A stretch of 64,000 bases of DNA from Branchipolynoe longqiensis (Eukaryota > Annelida > Polychaeta > Phyllodocida > Polynoidae). A model generated the notes under the pieces. It was not told the origin of the DNA. It was given only the letters and a program-made list of their open reading frames with translations, and searched no databases. The stretch spans positions 39,694,535 through 39,758,534 of the forward strand of contig CM059196.1 in NCBI GenBank assembly GCA_030323885.1. The letters run 5' to 3'. Below, one piece after another: positions 63,414 through 64,000 of the stretch. Both the position numbers and the translations under genes were made by a program. Within the stretch, counting starts at the first letter, position 1. Each line of letters starts with the position of its first letter.

Positions 63414-64000
63414 ATGCCCCAAGGAAAAGGTCGTGGACGCAAGAGCTCCCGGGCTGCCCCCCGGACGCCGGGGCCTGTATCAACACCGCCCCGGGAGGAG
63501 TCGCCGGCCTCAGTCCCGGCGTCCCCCGCGGCGCCCTCGGACCGCGCCTCGGGCTCCGAGGTGTCCATGCTGATGGAGGCCATGCAGCGCATGCAGCTCG
63601 AGAACCGACAGGCCGCCGCCGAGGCCGCCGCCGAGGCCCGCCAGGCAACGGCAGAGCTTCACGCACGCATCGACGCCCTCGGATCGGGCGAGGCGCTCCC
63701 CGTCCCGGAGGGGCCCCCACCGGCGGCACGACACCGGCCCGCCCCGGCGCCTCGGGCGCGCACCACCACCGCAGCCCGGCCCCCGCCGCCGCCTCACGCG
63801 AGCCTGCCCGGGGCTCCGCTGGCGGAGTACGAGAGATACCGCCACCTCTCCGCACAAGCTCCATCTACCACGTCTCCGGCCTACCAGGAGGACTTCACCC
63901 GCCACAGCCCCGCATCCGCGGCCGACGCCGTGCGGGAGATCCTGGCCTCCGCCGAGGCGCGGCATTCCACCAGGCGCCAAGGTATACCAGCAGACTACAT
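63414..64000 (+). CDS. Unknown Ala/Pro/Arg-rich protein with coiled coil, runs off the window
   Basis: ATG at 63414, open for 195 codons to the window edge. The start (MPQGKGRGRKSSRAAPRTPG) is basic. A helical heptad-like stretch (SMLMEAMQRMQLENRQAAAE and on, about residues 52-85) follows, then a Pro/Ala/Arg linker and ADAVREILASAEARHSTRRQ. GC-rich, unlike the rest of the window. N-termini of retroelement gag proteins can look like this, but no zinc finger or RT is visible, so it may equally be a host gene. Confidence 0.6.
   Translation, partial: MPQGKGRGRKSSRAAPRTPGPVSTPPREESPASVPASPAAPSDRASGSEVSMLMEAMQRMQLENRQAAAEAAAEARQATAELHARIDALGSGEALPVPEGPPPAARHRPAPAPRARTTTAARPPPPPHASLPGAPLAEYERYRHLSAQAPSTTSPAYQEDFTRHSPASAADAVREILASAEARHSTRRQGIPADY

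Overview
The window looks like nuclear DNA of an invertebrate animal, made almost entirely of transposable elements. The reasons are splice-site-bounded coding pieces, a tRNA-derived SINE family in both orientations, CR1-like and RNase H-bearing LINE remnants, MADF-coding DNA transposons, and several lineages of tyrosine-recombinase (YR) retrotransposons. There is no rRNA, no convincing functional tRNA, no CRISPR array and no operon. I recognise no single-copy host gene and cannot name the species.

The centrepiece is an apparently intact Ngaro-like YR retrotransposon at 11432-16423. It carries gag, RT-RNase H and YR frames with all catalytic residues, and it is bounded by split direct repeats in the order A1-ORFs-B1-A2-B2. 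A1/A2 (191 bp each) and B1/B2 (90 bp each) differ by one base per pair, so insertion was recent. It sits inside the recombinase gene of an older, different YR element (10838-11431 continued at 16424-16982), joined at a shared TTAT core with no target duplication. Gag and RT lie in the same frame, separated by one UGA followed by C. The YR frame has no ATG of its own but starts at a 3' splice-site-like sequence conserved in several copies. A GTAAGT donor inside gag is kept in a diverged gag copy and has the matching phase. I therefore propose UGA readthrough for Gag-RT and splicing for a Gag-YR product.

Layout. 0-9.6 kb: MITEs, SINEs, a CR1-like LINE end and a 19-bp minisatellite. 9.6-19.1 kb: nested YR elements (a minus-strand YR, the old DIRS-like copy, the intact element, a decayed second Ngaro-like copy). 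19.1-28.7 kb: SINEs, RNase H LINE ends, a duplicated segment of about 0.8 kb, more YR and LINE pieces. 28.7-37 kb: a third Ngaro-like copy broken by a MITE and a SINE, a fourth YR remnant, and a gag split by a LINE. 37-49 kb: a TIR transposon with a MADF gene, a hairpin-rich 52-bp minisatellite, two TIR MITE families, a two-exon gene remnant and foldback elements. 49-56 kb: a SINE whose tail has become a 485-bp CCAA array, a LINE ORF1 remnant, a second old DIRS-like YR gene and a GC-rich minisatellite. 56-64 kb: SINEs, a second MADF transposon, a MITE, and a GC-rich island with a TATA-Inr promoter and a coding region that runs off the right edge.

All calls come from reading the sequence; family names rest on motif recognition, not on searches.
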